Source: Brevirhabdus sp. (GTDB taxonomy: Bacteria; Pseudomonadota; Alphaproteobacteria; Rhodobacterales; Rhodobacteraceae). From it: a stretch of DNA of 64,000 nt. The notes beneath the pieces are model-generated. The model searched no databases. It saw only the letters and a list, made by a program, of their open reading frames with translations, and had not been told where the DNA came from. The stretch is taken from assembly GCA_024637315.1 (NCBI GenBank), contig JAGXFH010000056.1, positions 57,482 to 121,481 of the forward strand, given 5' to 3'. Position 1 is the first letter of the stretch; every line of letters begins with the position of its first letter. A program made the position numbers and the translations under genes. Shown here in pieces: positions 9,639-19,265 of the stretch.

Positions 9639-10586
9639 ATGCCGCTCAAGGTTGCAATCCAGATGGACCCGATCGGTCCGATCAATATCGACGCCGACAG
9701 CACATTCCGTATCGCGCTCGAGGCGCAGGTGCGCGGGCATGAGCTGTTCTATTACACGCCCGACAAACTGGCCTTTCAAGACGGTCGGGTAACGGCGCGG
9801 GGCTGGCCACTGGAAGTGCGTCGAGAGAAGGGCAATCATTTCACTCTGGGCGATGAAATCGAAGTCGATCTGGCCGATTGGGATGTCGTCTGGCTGCGCC
9901 AGGATCCGCCTTTCGACATGGGCTACATCACCACGACCCACATCCTGCAGATGATCCATCCGTCGACCCTTGTGGTCAACGACCCCTTCTGGGTCCGAAA
10001 TTACCCCGAAAAACTGCTGGTGCTGGAATTCCCAGGTCTGACGCCGCCAACGACGATCGCCCGCGATCTGACGACGCTGAAGAAATTCAAGCATACCCAT
10101 GGCGATATCATCCTGAAGCCGCTCTACGGCAACGGCGGCGCAGGGGTTTTCCGGCTCGACCCGAACGACCGCAACCTGTCGTCATTGCATGAGCTGTTCA
10201 CCGGAATGAACCGCGAACCGCTGATCGCGCAGAAATTCCTGGCCGATGTCGCGAATGGCGACAAGCGGGTGATTCTGGTGGACGGCGAGCCGGTCGGTGC
10301 GATCAACCGCGTGCCACAGGCCGGAGAGACCCGGTCGAACATGCATGTCGGCGGTCGACCCGAGAAGGTCGCGTTGTCCGACCGCGACCGAGAGATTTGC
10401 GCGGCGATAGGCCCGCTCTTGCGCGACAAGGGTCAGATCTTCGTCGGCATCGACGTAATCGGCAATTTCCTGACCGAGATCAATGTGACCTCTCCCACGG
10501 GCATTCAGGAACTGGAACGCTTCGACGGCACCAATACGGCGGAGAAGCTCTGGCAGGTGATCGAGGCGAAGCGGGTCGCGGGATGA
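9639..10586 (+). CDS. gshB: Glutathione synthase
   Basis: ATP-grasp ligase that adds glycine to gamma-glutamylcysteine, the last step of glutathione synthesis. The N-terminal [15 protein letters not shown] is a clear GshB signature, and the ATP-grasp elements [14 protein letters not shown] and [21 protein letters not shown] follow. The ATG at 9639 sits behind GGAGGA; an upstream in-frame ATG at 9627 lies inside that ribosome site and is less likely. The stop overlaps the start of the downstream hydrolase. Confidence 0.96.
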   Translation: MPLKVAIQMDPIGPINIDADSTFRIALEAQVRGHELFYYTPDKLAFQDGRVTARGWPLEVRREKGNHFTLGDEIEVDLADWDVVWLRQDPPFDMGYITTTHILQMIHPSTLVVNDPFWVRNYPEKLLVLEFPGLTPPTTIARDLTTLKKFKHTHGDIILKPLYGNGGAGVFRLDPNDRNLSSLHELFTGMNREPLIAQKFLADVANGDKRVILVDGEPVGAINRVPQAGETRSNMHVGGRPEKVALSDRDREICAAIGPLLRDKGQIFVGIDVIGNFLTEINVTSPTGIQELERFDGTNTAEKLWQVIEAKRVAG

Positions 10587-11497
10587 ACCTGCGGCTGCGT
10601 CTGCTGAACTGGGTCCTTCATACGTTCGAAAAGCCCCGGCTGGCGCAAACCTCGGACCCGATCCTGGCGCGCAAACACTTCCATGATCAACGGTTCCTGT
10701 TTTACGATCCCCCTTTTACCACCTATCTGCCCGACAGTCTGGGCTCGGTCCCGGCGATCTGGGTATCGCGTCGGGTGCGGAGTCAGGGGCTTCTGCTCTA
10801 CTTCCACGGCGGCGCCTATTTGATGGGAAGCCCCGCAACCCATCGCGGCATGGTGGCGCGACTGGCGTCGCTGATCGGCGTTCCGGCCCTGTTGCCCGAC
10901 TATCGCAAGGCGCCGGAACATCCGTTTCCGGCAGCGTTCGAGGATGCCTGGACGGCGTGGCAGGCGGTGCTTGCCAGGGGCTATCCGCCCGAGAGCATCA
11001 TCCTTGGGGGCGACAGCGCCGGGGGCGGTCTGGCGCTGGCGCTTCTGTCTCGCATATGCATGTCGGGCGGGCCGCGTCCGGCGGCGGTTTTCGCCTGCTC
11101 GCCCTGGACGGATCTGACGCTCTCTGGCGCGTCGATGGTCGAGAATGCCAGCGCCGACCACCTGCTGCCCGCCAGCCGCACCGTGGCGGCGCGCGACAGT
11201 TACCTGGCCGGCGCCGACCCGGCCGATCCCCGCGCCTCGCCGCTTTTTGCGAAGTTTCCGAATTGTCCGCCGGTCCTGCTGCAGGCCGCAAAAACCGAAA
11301 TCCTGCGCGACGATGCCAAACGGATGGCCGAGGTTCTGCGCGCCGAGGGCGCCGAGGTCGCGCTCGACCTTCTGGGGGACTTGCCGCATGTCTGGACGAT
11401 TTTCCAGGGCTGGCTGCCCGAGGCTGATGACGCGCTGACCCGCACCGCTGATTTCACGACGGCACGGCTTCACGCCCCGAAACCAGCCGATAGCTGA
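10583..11497 (+). CDS. Alpha/beta hydrolase, hormone-sensitive-lipase (esterase) family
   Basis: A 304-residue cytosolic esterase-like protein. The oxyanion-hole motif HGGAY and the nucleophile elbow GDSAGG are both intact, and a C-terminal LPHVW supplies the likely catalytic histidine. There is no signal peptide. The natural substrate is unknown; the family hydrolyses short acyl esters. The start overlaps the gshB stop (ATGA), and the 3' end overlaps the convergent comM gene by 44 bases. Confidence 0.88.
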   Translation: MNLRLRLLNWVLHTFEKPRLAQTSDPILARKHFHDQRFLFYDPPFTTYLPDSLGSVPAIWVSRRVRSQGLLLYFHGGAYLMGSPATHRGMVARLASLIGVPALLPDYRKAPEHPFPAAFEDAWTAWQAVLARGYPPESIILGGDSAGGGLALALLSRICMSGGPRPAAVFACSPWTDLTLSGASMVENASADHLLPASRTVAARDSYLAGADPADPRASPLFAKFPNCPPVLLQAAKTEILRDDAKRMAEVLRAEGAEVALDLLGDLPHVWTIFQGWLPEADDALTRTADFTTARLHAPKPADS

Positions 11498-12977
11498 TCG
11501 CCTCGGCGACGTGGGTCTTCGTCACCGCGTCCGATCCCGCCAGATCGGCGATCGTGCGGGCGACCCGCAACACCCGGTGATACCCGCGAGCCGACAGGCC
11601 GAACCGCTCGGCGACGCGCGACAGCATCTCTTTGCCCGCCGCCTCGGGCATCGCGACCCGTTCCAAAAGCGCCCCTTCGGCATCGGCATTGACCCGGACG
11701 CCCGGATGATCCGCGAACCGCGCCTCCTGAATGTCACGCGCGGCCAGAACCCGTGCTGCGACGGTCGCCGACTCCTCACCGCTTTCTGGTAGATCGAGGT
11801 CTGAATAGGCGACGGGCGGCACATCGACCCGCAGATCGAAACGGTCCATCAGCGGCCCCGAGATCCGTCCCAGATAATCCTCGCCGCAGACCGGCACCCG
11901 GGCGCAAGCGCGGGCCGGATCAGAAAGATAGCCGCATTTGCAGGGATTGGCTGCGGCGACCAGCATGAACCGGCAGGGATAGCGGATATGGGCATTGGCA
12001 CGGGCGACAACGACCTCTCCGGTTTCGATCGGCTGGCGCAGGGTCTCCAGCACGGCGCGGGGGTATTCGGGGAATTCATCCATGAACAGCACGCCGTTGT
12101 GCGCCAGGGAAATTTCCCCCGGCTTGGCACCCTTGCCGCCGCCGACAATCGCCGCCATCGAGGCGGTGTGATGCGGCTCGCGGAAGGGAGGCGCCCGGGA
12201 AATGCCGCCTTCGTCCAGCAAGCCACTAAGCGAATGGATCATCGAGGTCTCCAGCGCCTCCGCTGCCGTCAGCGGCGGTAGAATACCCGGCAGGCGCGCC
12301 GCCAGCATCGACTTGCCCGATCCCGGCGTTCCGATCATCAGCAAGTGGTGCCGCCCGGCCGCCGCAATCTCGAGCGCCCGCTTGGCGCGTTCCTGTCCCT
12401 TCACGTCGCGCAGATCGCGGCCCGGCGGCCCGGCCCGCACCTCGCCGGGGTCGGCGGGGCTGAGCACCTTGTTGCCGGTGAAATGCTGGATCACCTCGAT
12501 CAGCGATCCCGCCGCCAATACCCGCACCGCACCAACCCAGGCGGCTTCGGCGCCGCAGGCGAGCGGGCACAACAACGCCCGGCCATCCGCCGCCGCGGCC
12601 ATCGCCGCGGGCAGCGCGCCGATCACTGGCACGATGGAACCGTCCAGCGACAGTTCACCCAGTGCCACGGTGTTCTCTACATCCTCGCGCGGCACGATCT
12701 CGAGCGCTGCCAGCAACGCCATCGCGATCGGCAGATCGAAGTGCGAGCCCTCTTTCGGCAGGTCCGCCGGCGAGAGGTTGATGGTGATCCGTTTCGAGGG
12801 CAAAGCGATCGACAAGGCTGAAAGGGCCGAGCGCACCCGTTCCCGTGCCTCGGACACTGCCTTGTCCGGCAGGCCGACAACGGCGAAAGAGGGCAGGCCG
12901 GGCGTAATCGCGCATTGCACCTCGACCATCCGCGCCTCGACCCCTTCGAACGCCACCGTATAGGCGCGCGCAACCAT
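11454..12977 (-). CDS. comM: YifB/ComM family Mg-chelatase-like AAA ATPase
   Basis: A 507-residue AAA+ protein. ComM in naturally competent bacteria is a hexameric helicase that helps integrate donor DNA by branch migration. The N-terminal ChlI domain has GLPDKAVSEARERVRSAL, followed by Walker A GTPGSGKSM, a Walker B region around LFMDEFPEY, and a cysteine-bearing insert (CKCGY...C). No competence or uptake genes are near, so the role here is taken from the family. It runs convergent to and overlapping the esterase gene. Confidence 0.93.
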   Translation of the reverse strand: MVARAYTVAFEGVEARMVEVQCAITPGLPSFAVVGLPDKAVSEARERVRSALSALSIALPSKRITINLSPADLPKEGSHFDLPIAMALLAALEIVPREDVENTVALGELSLDGSIVPVIGALPAAMAAAADGRALLCPLACGAEAAWVGAVRVLAAGSLIEVIQHFTGNKVLSPADPGEVRAGPPGRDLRDVKGQERAKRALEIAAAGRHHLLMIGTPGSGKSMLAARLPGILPPLTAAEALETSMIHSLSGLLDEGGISRAPPFREPHHTASMAAIVGGGKGAKPGEISLAHNGVLFMDEFPEYPRAVLETLRQPIETGEVVVARANAHIRYPCRFMLVAAANPCKCGYLSDPARACARVPVCGEDYLGRISGPLMDRFDLRVDVPPVAYSDLDLPESGEESATVAARVLAARDIQEARFADHPGVRVNADAEGALLERVAMPEAAGKEMLSRVAERFGLSARGYHRVLRVARTIADLAGSDAVTKTHVAEAISYRLVSGREAVPS

Positions 12978-13039
12978 TGTGACCTCCGCCGAAACCTTAG
13001 TTAACGGCTACGGGAGAAGTGGTTAAGGCGCGGTAAAGA

Positions 13040-13720
13040 TCAAACCGGCCAGGGCTCGACGGGCAGGTCCAACGCATAGGGCTGTGGCTCATAGGTGATT
13101 TTCAAACCCTCGTCCCGCCATTCACGGAATGCCGGATCGGCCAGGTGGGCCGCGACATAGGCCGACGCCTCTGCCCCGACCGGCAGGCGATAACCGGCGA
13201 TCCTTGCCGCGACGGGCGCAAAGAACACATCGGCCAGGGTGTAGCGCCCGAAAAGCCACTGGCCGCCGCTGCCATGCCGATCCCGCGCCAGTGACCACAG
13301 GGTTTCGATGCGATCAAGGTCGGCGCGCACCGACGCGGAGACAGTGAAACCGCAATAACAGTGCAAAAGCTGCATCGGGCACTCGCCCCGCAACGCCGCA
13401 GACCCGGAATGCATCTCTGCCGCCAGCCATCGCGCGAGGGCGCGTGCCGCCGGGTCTTGCGGCCAGAATCCGATATCCGGGTGCCGTTCCGCCAGGGTTT
13501 CGGCCATCGCCAGTGTGTCGCCGATCACGATACCGTCCGGCATACGCATGACCGGCACCAGCCTGGCCGGGACAAGTGCCGACAGGTCGTCGGCCAGCGT
13601 TCCGCTGTATAGGCCAACCATATGGCTGCGAAAGGGCAGGCCGAAATTGCGCAACATCAGCCAGCCGCGCATTGACCAGCTGGAGAAGCTTCGGTCACCG
13701 ATGAACAGCTCGTAGGTCAT
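13040..13720 (-). CDS. Glutathione S-transferase family protein
   Basis: A 226-residue two-domain GST. The N-terminal thioredoxin-like domain opens with LFIGDRSFSSWSMRGWL, a pattern seen in the zeta/omega-like bacterial GST group, with the serine-rich segment in the position of the glutathione-activating residue. The all-helical C-terminal domain carries FGRYTLADVFFAPV. The substrate is not predictable. The gene is monocistronic, lying between comM and the phosphatase gene. Confidence 0.85.
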   Translation of the reverse strand: MTYELFIGDRSFSSWSMRGWLMLRNFGLPFRSHMVGLYSGTLADDLSALVPARLVPVMRMPDGIVIGDTLAMAETLAERHPDIGFWPQDPAARALARWLAAEMHSGSAALRGECPMQLLHCYCGFTVSASVRADLDRIETLWSLARDRHGSGGQWLFGRYTLADVFFAPVAARIAGYRLPVGAEASAYVAAHLADPAFREWRDEGLKITYEPQPYALDLPVEPWPV

Positions 13721-13797
13721 TGTCGATCCTCTTGGCGATCTTGCAACGCTACGACCCTACCACTGCCAACAGAAATTCAGATTCTTGACCCGACCCA

Positions 13798-14376
13798 TCA
13801 CGGTTGGTGATTGATCGCCTTGATCGACCAACCGCCATCGTGCAAATCCAGCCGCGTGACCGACAGGTTGTCGATCCGATGCGCCAGCACCTCTTTCGCG
13901 GTCATTTCCGAGGCTGCCTGTATCTGCGTCATGATTACCCCGATATGGGCAACGATGATGATATCCTGCCCGATATGGCGTTGTCCCAGATTTGCCACAA
14001 CCGGCCCGATCCGCGCCTGGACATCGTTCCAGCTTTCGCCGCCCGGTGGCGCAACATCGCCGGGCGCTTCCCAGAAGGCGCGGCTGAGGTCGGGGTCGCG
14101 CGCCGCCACATCGCCGAACCGCATCCCGTCCCAAAGCCCGAAATCGAACTCTCGCAGCCCTGCATCATGGGCAAGCCGGCTTCGTCCCGCCGCGATCGCA
14201 TCCGCCGTCGTCACGGCCCGCGCCAGATCGGAACTGATCAGCTTCGCCGCCTTCGGCAAGTGCGCATCGAGCCTTGCGATGGCCTCTCGATCCGACAGGT
14301 CCGCCGGAACATCGCGCCAGCCGACAAAGGTATTCTGGTGGGTCGGTCCATGCCGGACCCACCAGAACCGCGTCAC
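13798..14376 (-). CDS. Histidine phosphatase family protein (CobC-like)
   Basis: A 192-residue phosphoglycerate-mutase-fold phosphatase. The catalytic RHG motif is at residues 8-10 (WVRHGPTHQNTF), and the later histidine appears in VAHIGVI. I start at GTG (14374-14376), which follows AGAGGGG and overlaps the cobU stop as GTGA. The tight coupling to cobU suggests a role like alpha-ribazole phosphatase (CobC) in assembly of the cobalamin lower ligand. This is inference from context, because the fold is shared by many phosphatases. Confidence 0.85.
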   Translation of the reverse strand: MTRFWWVRHGPTHQNTFVGWRDVPADLSDREAIARLDAHLPKAAKLISSDLARAVTTADAIAAGRSRLAHDAGLREFDFGLWDGMRFGDVAARDPDLSRAFWEAPGDVAPPGGESWNDVQARIGPVVANLGQRHIGQDIIIVAHIGVIMTQIQAASEMTAKEVLAHRIDNLSVTRLDLHDGGWSIKAINHQP

Positions 14377-14906
14377 GCGATCCCCTCTGGCAGCGCCCCT
14401 TTCAACACCGAAGGCAGCCCGGCGGTGACAAACATCACCAGCTCTGCCTCTGCCGAAAGCCGCTGGTTGAGCCGCCCCTGCGCATCGCGAAACTTTCGCG
14501 CCAGAGCGTTGTCGGGCACGATGCCCTGACCGACCTCGTTCGATACGACCACGACCGGCGCGCGGCATGAGGTTAGGGCCGCCATCAGCGCATTGGTCTC
14601 GGTGGCGACGTTGCTTTCGGCCAGCAGATGATTGCTGAGCCAGAAAGTTGCGCAGTCCAGCAAAACCACGCCGCCGGCCGGAATTTTCGCCAGGGCCCCA
14701 TCCAGATCCAGTGGCGCCTCGATCGTCTGCCAGTCCGTCCCGCGATCTGCCCGATGCTTCAGAATCTTCAGTCGCATCTCGTTGTCCAGCGCCTGCGCGG
14801 TGGCCAGATAGACATGCGGCCCGGGCTGCGATTTTACCAACAGTTCGGCCAAAGCGGACTTGCCTGAACTCGCGCCGCCGAGAAAAAGGGACAAATTCGG
14901 GAACAT
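14373..14906 (-). CDS. cobU: Bifunctional adenosylcobinamide kinase/guanylyltransferase
   Basis: A 177-residue enzyme (CobU/CobP) that phosphorylates adenosylcobinamide and then transfers GMP to it in late cobalamin synthesis or salvage. The P-loop GGASSGKS is at residues 10-17, and the later family motif VSNEVGQGIVP is present. It is coupled to the downstream phosphatase by a GTGA overlap. No other corrin genes lie in the window. It diverges from rpoH2, and its start is close to the RpoE-like promoter of that gene. Confidence 0.94.
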   Translation of the reverse strand: MFPNLSLFLGGASSGKSALAELLVKSQPGPHVYLATAQALDNEMRLKILKHRADRGTDWQTIEAPLDLDGALAKIPAGGVVLLDCATFWLSNHLLAESNVATETNALMAALTSCRAPVVVVSNEVGQGIVPDNALARKFRDAQGRLNQRLSAEAELVMFVTAGLPSVLKGALPEGIA

Positions 14907-14923
14907 GATTGTGAGATATCCGT

Positions 14924-14951
14924 TGATCCAGAAGTGCTATTGTTACGTAAC
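14924..14951 (+). promoter_or_regulatory. RpoE-like promoter upstream of rpoH2
   Basis: TGATCC at 14924-14929 is followed after 18 bases by TA at 14948, matching the TGATC(C)-N18/19-TA pattern known for the photooxidative-stress sigma factor RpoE of Rhodobacter, which is reported to control rpoHII there. The -10 region also contains a perfect 10-base palindrome, GTTACGTAAC (14942-14951). No rpoE-chrR pair is visible in the window. Confidence 0.6.
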
Positions 14952-15012
14952 AGGAGTAGCCGAACAATGAAAAGGCTGACTTGGCAGTCGGCCAGACCGA
15001 TGGGGGTCCGAC

Positions 15013-15891
15013 ATGGCACTCGATGGATATGCTGATCAGCGCCACACCCGGCGCGCAATGCGGGCGGAACTGCTTGACGCGGATACGGAACGCGATCTGG
15101 CCTATGCCTGGCGCGATCGGCGAGACGAGGCGGCGCTGCACCGCCTGATCACCGCCTATATGCGTCTGGCGATCTCGATGGCTTCGAAATTCAGGCGTTA
15201 CGGTGCGCCGATGAACGACCTGATTCAAGAGGCGAGCCTAGGTCTGATGAAAGCCGCCGACAAGTTCGATCCAGATCGTGGCGTGCGATTTTCGACCTAT
15301 GCGGTCTGGTGGATCAAGGCTTCGATCCAGGACTATGTAATGCGCAATTGGTCGATGGTGCGCACCGGATCGACCAGTAGCCAGAAATCCCTGTTCTTCA
15401 ACCTCAAGCGGGTACAGGCCAAGCTGGAGCGCGAGGCCGGCGCTCGCGGTGAAATGCTCGACCAGCACCAGTTGCGCCAGATGATCTCGTCCGAGATCGG
15501 TGTGCCGCTGCACGATGTCGAGATGATGGAGGGGCGGCTTTCAGGCTCTGATCTGTCGCTGAACGCTACCCAATCGACAGAAGATGAAGGTCGCGAATGG
15601 ATTGAAACGCTGGAAGATGACGGCGTCCAGGCCGCCGAGATGGTCGAGGAAAGCCACGACCGCGCGGCGCTGCGCGGTTGGCTGGCCAAGGCGATGTCCG
15701 ACCTCAGCGACCGCGAACGCTTCATCGTTGCCGAACGCAAGCTGCGCGACGATCCGCGCACCTTGGAAAGCCTTGGAGAAGAGTTGGGGCTTTCCAAGGA
15801 GCGCATCCGCCAGGTCGAGGCTGCCGCATTCAACAAGATGCGCCGCAGCCTCGAAGACCAGTCTCACGAAGTGCAGCGACTGCTGTCCTGA
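15013..15891 (+). CDS. rpoH2: RNA polymerase sigma factor RpoH2 (heat/oxidative stress)
   Basis: A 292-residue alternative sigma factor of the sigma-32 family. Region 2 is clear (DLIQEASLGLMKAADKF at 69-85, then STYAVWWIKASIQDYV), the RpoH box appears as QKSLFFNLKR at 124-133, and region 4 ends in GLSKERIRQVEAAAFNKMR. The sequence and the RpoE-like promoter fit the second paralogue, RpoHII, which in Rhodobacter serves singlet-oxygen and general stress. RpoH-like promoters ahead of both Hsp20 genes in this window are plausible targets. Confidence 0.93.
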   Translation: MALDGYADQRHTRRAMRAELLDADTERDLAYAWRDRRDEAALHRLITAYMRLAISMASKFRRYGAPMNDLIQEASLGLMKAADKFDPDRGVRFSTYAVWWIKASIQDYVMRNWSMVRTGSTSSQKSLFFNLKRVQAKLEREAGARGEMLDQHQLRQMISSEIGVPLHDVEMMEGRLSGSDLSLNATQSTEDEGREWIETLEDDGVQAAEMVEESHDRAALRGWLAKAMSDLSDRERFIVAERKLRDDPRTLESLGEELGLSKERIRQVEAAAFNKMRRSLEDQSHEVQRLLS

Positions 15892-15969
15892 CTTTCGTTG
15901 TCACGAAAACAATCGGTCCGACGGTCGGCAATCCCAATTCTCCGGAGCGGACATCGGAAGGGCAACCAA

Positions 15970-16725
15970 TCAGGCTAGCCCTGCCCAGCCCAGCCCGTCC
16001 TCGGTGCGCTGGCTTGGATGGTATTCTGCGCTGACGAAACCGGAATAGCCATCGCTGTCGAGCCGTGCGAAGAAGGCCGGATAGTCGATTTCGCCACCTG
16101 CCGGTTCATGACGCCCTGGCACTCCAGCAACCTGAATGTGTCGGGCCAGCGCACCGTGCTTTACCCAGACCGCCATCGCATCGCCGTTGATGATCTGCGC
16201 GTGGTAGGCGTCGAATTGCAGGCCAAGGTTTGGCGCGCCGACCTCGGCGATGATCTCTGCAGCCTGGTCGAAGTCGTTCAGGAAATAGCCCGGCATGTCG
16301 ACGCTGTTGATCGGCTCGATGGTCAGGCTTCGATCGGCCGCCAAGTCCGCCGCCCAGGCCAGGTTCTGCACGAAGATGTTCCGCGCCTCCAATCCACTTG
16401 CCTTGCCCGCCATGACATGGATGTGGCGCGGCTTCAGCCGTTCCGCATAGCGTAGGCAGTGCTCGAAATCGCGGCGGAACCGCGCCTCAAGCCCCGGGAC
16501 AGCGGCAAAGCCCCGGTCGCCGGCGGCCCAGTTCGACGGCGGCGTGTTGATCAGCGCCAGCGTCAGGCCGTTGTCACGCAGCCGATCCGATACTTCGCCG
16601 ACAGGATCATCGTAAGGAAACAGGATCTCGACCGTATCAAAGCCCGCCTCCCTCGCTGCGCCAAAGCGCTCCAGAAACGGCACTTCCGTGAAAAGAAAGG
16701 TCAGATTGGCGGCAAAGCGCGGCAT
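15970..16725 (-). CDS. hyi: Hydroxypyruvate isomerase family TIM-barrel protein
   Basis: A 251-residue sugar-phosphate isomerase/epimerase-like TIM barrel close to Hyi/OtnI, which interconvert hydroxypyruvate or related oxo-acids. It opens with the family signature FAANLTFLFTEVPFLERF. Metal-binding acidic residues are seen in TIEPINSVDMPGY and LQFDAYHAQ, and the C-terminal FVSAEYHPS is also typical. The ATG directly abuts the stop of the DUF1285 gene, so the two are cotranscribed. Confidence 0.85.
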   Translation of the reverse strand: MPRFAANLTFLFTEVPFLERFGAAREAGFDTVEILFPYDDPVGEVSDRLRDNGLTLALINTPPSNWAAGDRGFAAVPGLEARFRRDFEHCLRYAERLKPRHIHVMAGKASGLEARNIFVQNLAWAADLAADRSLTIEPINSVDMPGYFLNDFDQAAEIIAEVGAPNLGLQFDAYHAQIINGDAMAVWVKHGALARHIQVAGVPGRHEPAGGEIDYPAFFARLDSDGYSGFVSAEYHPSQRTEDGLGWAGLA

Positions 16726-17325
16726 TCAGGGCAGATCGGCAGAGGGGATCACCGGAAAGAACTGCCCCTGTGACCAAAGACCGAACCAGCTTTCGCCCGC
16801 ATGCTGTTCGTGTGCGCCGATCTCGACCAGCCGGTAGAAGCTCTTTCGGTCGATCAGCGCCTCAAGGTTGCGGCGCACGAGGACATAGGGTGACGGTTCT
16901 CCGGTCTCGTGGTCGCGCACCACCCGGATCGGGTTGTCCGGCCCCGCCACCACCGCGTCACCGACATTGGTCTCGAAGGTCAGCACCTGATCTCGACCGT
17001 CGCCGGAAGGCTCGAAATCCACCGCGACGAAGGGCGCATCCTCGACCGTGATCCCGACTTTTTCAACCGGCGTCACCAGGAAATAATCGTCGCCATCGCG
17101 CCTCAGGATCGTCGAGAACAGCCGCACCATCTCTTTCCGGCCGATCGGAGTTCCCAGATAGAACCATGTTCCGTCGCGTGCGATCCGCATGTCCAGATCG
17201 CCGCAGAATTCGGGGTTCCACAGATGCACCGGCGGCAATCCGCGCTTTCCCGCCGCTTTCGCGGCAGCGGCAAGGTTCTCGGCGTCAGGTTTCACAATCA
17301 TTTGTCCGTTTCGATGTTTTGCCAT
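16726..17325 (-). CDS. DUF1285 domain-containing protein
   Basis: A 199-residue cytosolic protein of the DUF1285 family, known structurally but without an assigned function. Family motifs visible are PPVHLWNPEFCGDLDMRI and DGTWFYLGTPIGRKEMVRLF, both near the N-terminal half. The gene lies immediately upstream of hyi and diverges from the MoxR operon across about 60 bases, so their promoters must be close together. No signal peptide or membrane segment. Confidence 0.9.
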   Translation of the reverse strand: MAKHRNGQMIVKPDAENLAAAAKAAGKRGLPPVHLWNPEFCGDLDMRIARDGTWFYLGTPIGRKEMVRLFSTILRRDGDDYFLVTPVEKVGITVEDAPFVAVDFEPSGDGRDQVLTFETNVGDAVVAGPDNPIRVVRDHETGEPSPYVLVRRNLEALIDRKSFYRLVEIGAHEQHAGESWFGLWSQGQFFPVIPSADLP

Positions 17326-17385
17326 TTGTAAGCGGCGCGATAAGTCCCTTTAATGCGATCTTATAATCAAGATGGGAGAAATGTC

Positions 17386-18393
17386 ATGGCCGAAGCCCGC
17401 GACCTCGTGGCCGAGATTGAGACCCTTGAGGGCAAACTGGCCGACGCCAAGGCCAGCATCACCAAGCGTTTCATAGGTCAGGAGCGCGTCGTCGATCTGG
17501 TTCTGTCGGCACTCTTGTGTGGAGGCCACGGATTGCTGATCGGTCTTCCGGGCCTCGGCAAGACGCGGCTTGTGGACACCCTCTCGACCGTCATGGGCCT
17601 CGACGGTGCCCGCGTTCAGTTCACGCCCGATCTGATGCCCGCCGATATTCTCGGGTCGGAAGTTCTGGAAACCGCCAAGGATGGTTCTCGCGCCTTCCGG
17701 TTCGTCGAAGGCCCGGTCTTCTGCCAGCTTCTGATGGCCGACGAGATCAACCGCGCGAGCCCGCGCACCCAATCCGCGCTTTTGCAGGCGATGCAGGAAA
17801 AGTCCGTGACCATTGCCGGTCAGCCGCACGCGCTGCCAAAACCATTCCACGTCCTTGCCACGCAAAACCCGATCGAACAGGAAGGCACCTATCCACTGCC
17901 CGAAGCCCAGCTTGACCGGTTCCTGGTGCAGATCGACGTCGAATATCCCGACCGCGACGCCGAGCGCGATATCCTGATCGCCACCACCGGCGAGGCCGAA
18001 GACGAGGCGCATCAGGTCTTTACCGCCGCCGAATTGATGGCCGCGCAATCGCTTCTGCGTCGGATGCCGGTGGGCGATGCGGTGGTCGAGCAGATCCTGA
18101 ATGTCGTCCGCGCCTTCCGGCCGGACGATCCAACGGCCCCCGACGTCGTCCGCCAAAGCGTCGGCTGGGGTCCGGGGCCGCGCGCCGCACAGGCCCTGAT
18201 GCTGACCGTGCGCGCCCGCGCCCTCCTGCAAGGCCGCCTTGCCCCCAGCGCCGAGGACGTTAGCGCCATGGCCCGCCCGGTGCTGACCCACCGGATGGCG
18301 CTGACCTTCGCCGCGCGCGCCCGAGGCGAAGCTCTGGCGTCGCTGATCGACCGCACAGCCGAGGACGTAACCCGGATCGAGGCTGCCGCGTGA
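17386..18393 (+). CDS. MoxR family AAA+ ATPase
   Basis: A 335-residue MoxR-type AAA+ ATPase. Walker A GLPGLGKT is at residues 53-60, Walker B sits in LLMADEINRASPRTQSALLQ, and the sensor region reads VLATQNPIEQEGTYPLPEAQ. These ATPases act as chaperones or activators, usually for a VWA-domain partner encoded nearby. The ATG at 17386 follows GGGAGA; an in-frame upstream codon at 17353 has no ribosome site. It is the first gene of a four-gene operon with GTGA or stop-start contacts. Confidence 0.92.
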   Translation: MAEARDLVAEIETLEGKLADAKASITKRFIGQERVVDLVLSALLCGGHGLLIGLPGLGKTRLVDTLSTVMGLDGARVQFTPDLMPADILGSEVLETAKDGSRAFRFVEGPVFCQLLMADEINRASPRTQSALLQAMQEKSVTIAGQPHALPKPFHVLATQNPIEQEGTYPLPEAQLDRFLVQIDVEYPDRDAERDILIATTGEAEDEAHQVFTAAELMAAQSLLRRMPVGDAVVEQILNVVRAFRPDDPTAPDVVRQSVGWGPGPRAAQALMLTVRARALLQGRLAPSAEDVSAMARPVLTHRMALTFAARARGEALASLIDRTAEDVTRIEAAA

Positions 18394-19265
18394 TTCAGCC
18401 CACCGTCCTTCGCAGCCGCGCCGAAGACCTTGCCGCCGTTCTGCCGCCGCTGATGGCGGAGGCAGAACATCTGGCCTCGACGGTGCTTCTGGGTGCGCAT
18501 GGGCGGCGCAGGTCGGGCATGGGCGATGAGTTCTGGCAATACCGCCCCGCCATGCCGGGAGATGAGGCGCGTGCCATCGACTGGCGCCGGTCTGCCCGGT
18601 CCGACGCGCACTTCGTCCGTGAAAAGGAATGGCAGGCGGCGCAGAGCGTGCTGCTTTGGGTCGATGATGCGCACTCCATGGATTTCACTTCGGACAAGAA
18701 CCTTCCGGCGAAGGGGGACCGCGCGAAACTCCTGTCGCTCGCAATCGCCATTCTGCTGATCCGGGGCGGCGAACGCGTAGCGCTTGCCGCCCTTGGCACT
18801 CCGCCGCGATCGGGCGAATTGCAGCTGATCCGCATCGCGCAGGCCCTGACGAACAGGGCCGACCGCCCTGATTATGGTGCGCCGCAGGTGCGTGGCATGC
18901 TCGCCCATTCGCGCGCCCTATTTGTCTCGGATTTCATGGGTGATATCAATCCGGTGACGGCGCAACTGACCAAGGCCGCCGACCGGGGCGTCAAGGGAGT
19001 GATCCTGCAGGTTCTCGACCCGCAGGAAGAGGCGTTTCCCTTCGATGGCCGTACAATTTTCGAAAGCATGGGCCGCAGCCTCAGCCACGAGACCCTGAAG
19101 GCGGGCGAACTGCGTGACCGCTACTTGCAACGTCTTGCCGAACGCAAGGATGCGCTGCACACCCTCGCCCGCCGCACTGGCTGGCAATATCATTGCCATC
19201 ACACCAGTGATGCCGCGCAATCGGCACTGCTCTGGATTTACTCCGCGCTGGAGCGGCGGCGTTAG
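18390..19265 (+). CDS. DUF58 domain-containing protein
   Basis: A 291-residue DUF58 protein, the usual partner of MoxR ATPases. The diagnostic stretch GDEFWQYRPAMPGDEARAIDWRRSAR is visible in part around residues 45-70 (DWRRSAR). A VWA-like core follows, with VLLWVDDAHSMDF where a metal-binding site could form. There are no membrane spans, unlike many DUF58 proteins. The GTG start overlaps the moxR stop, and the stop is immediately followed by the next gene. Confidence 0.9.
   Translation: MIQPTVLRSRAEDLAAVLPPLMAEAEHLASTVLLGAHGRRRSGMGDEFWQYRPAMPGDEARAIDWRRSARSDAHFVREKEWQAAQSVLLWVDDAHSMDFTSDKNLPAKGDRAKLLSLAIAILLIRGGERVALAALGTPPRSGELQLIRIAQALTNRADRPDYGAPQVRGMLAHSRALFVSDFMGDINPVTAQLTKAADRGVKGVILQVLDPQEEAFPFDGRTIFESMGRSLSHETLKAGELRDRYLQRLAERKDALHTLARRTGWQYHCHHTSDAAQSALLWIYSALERRR

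Noticed and set aside
12994..13027. A TTAA...TTAA pair between comM and GST, like a CtrA site
   Set aside because: The spacing between the TTAA blocks is far wider than the 7 bases of CtrA sites.
13798..15228. A single long minus-strand frame through the phosphatase, cobU and rpoH2 region
   Set aside because: Only the last 192 codons match a protein family; the rest is out-of-frame reading through cobU and rpoH2, so the phosphatase starts at the GTG at 14376.
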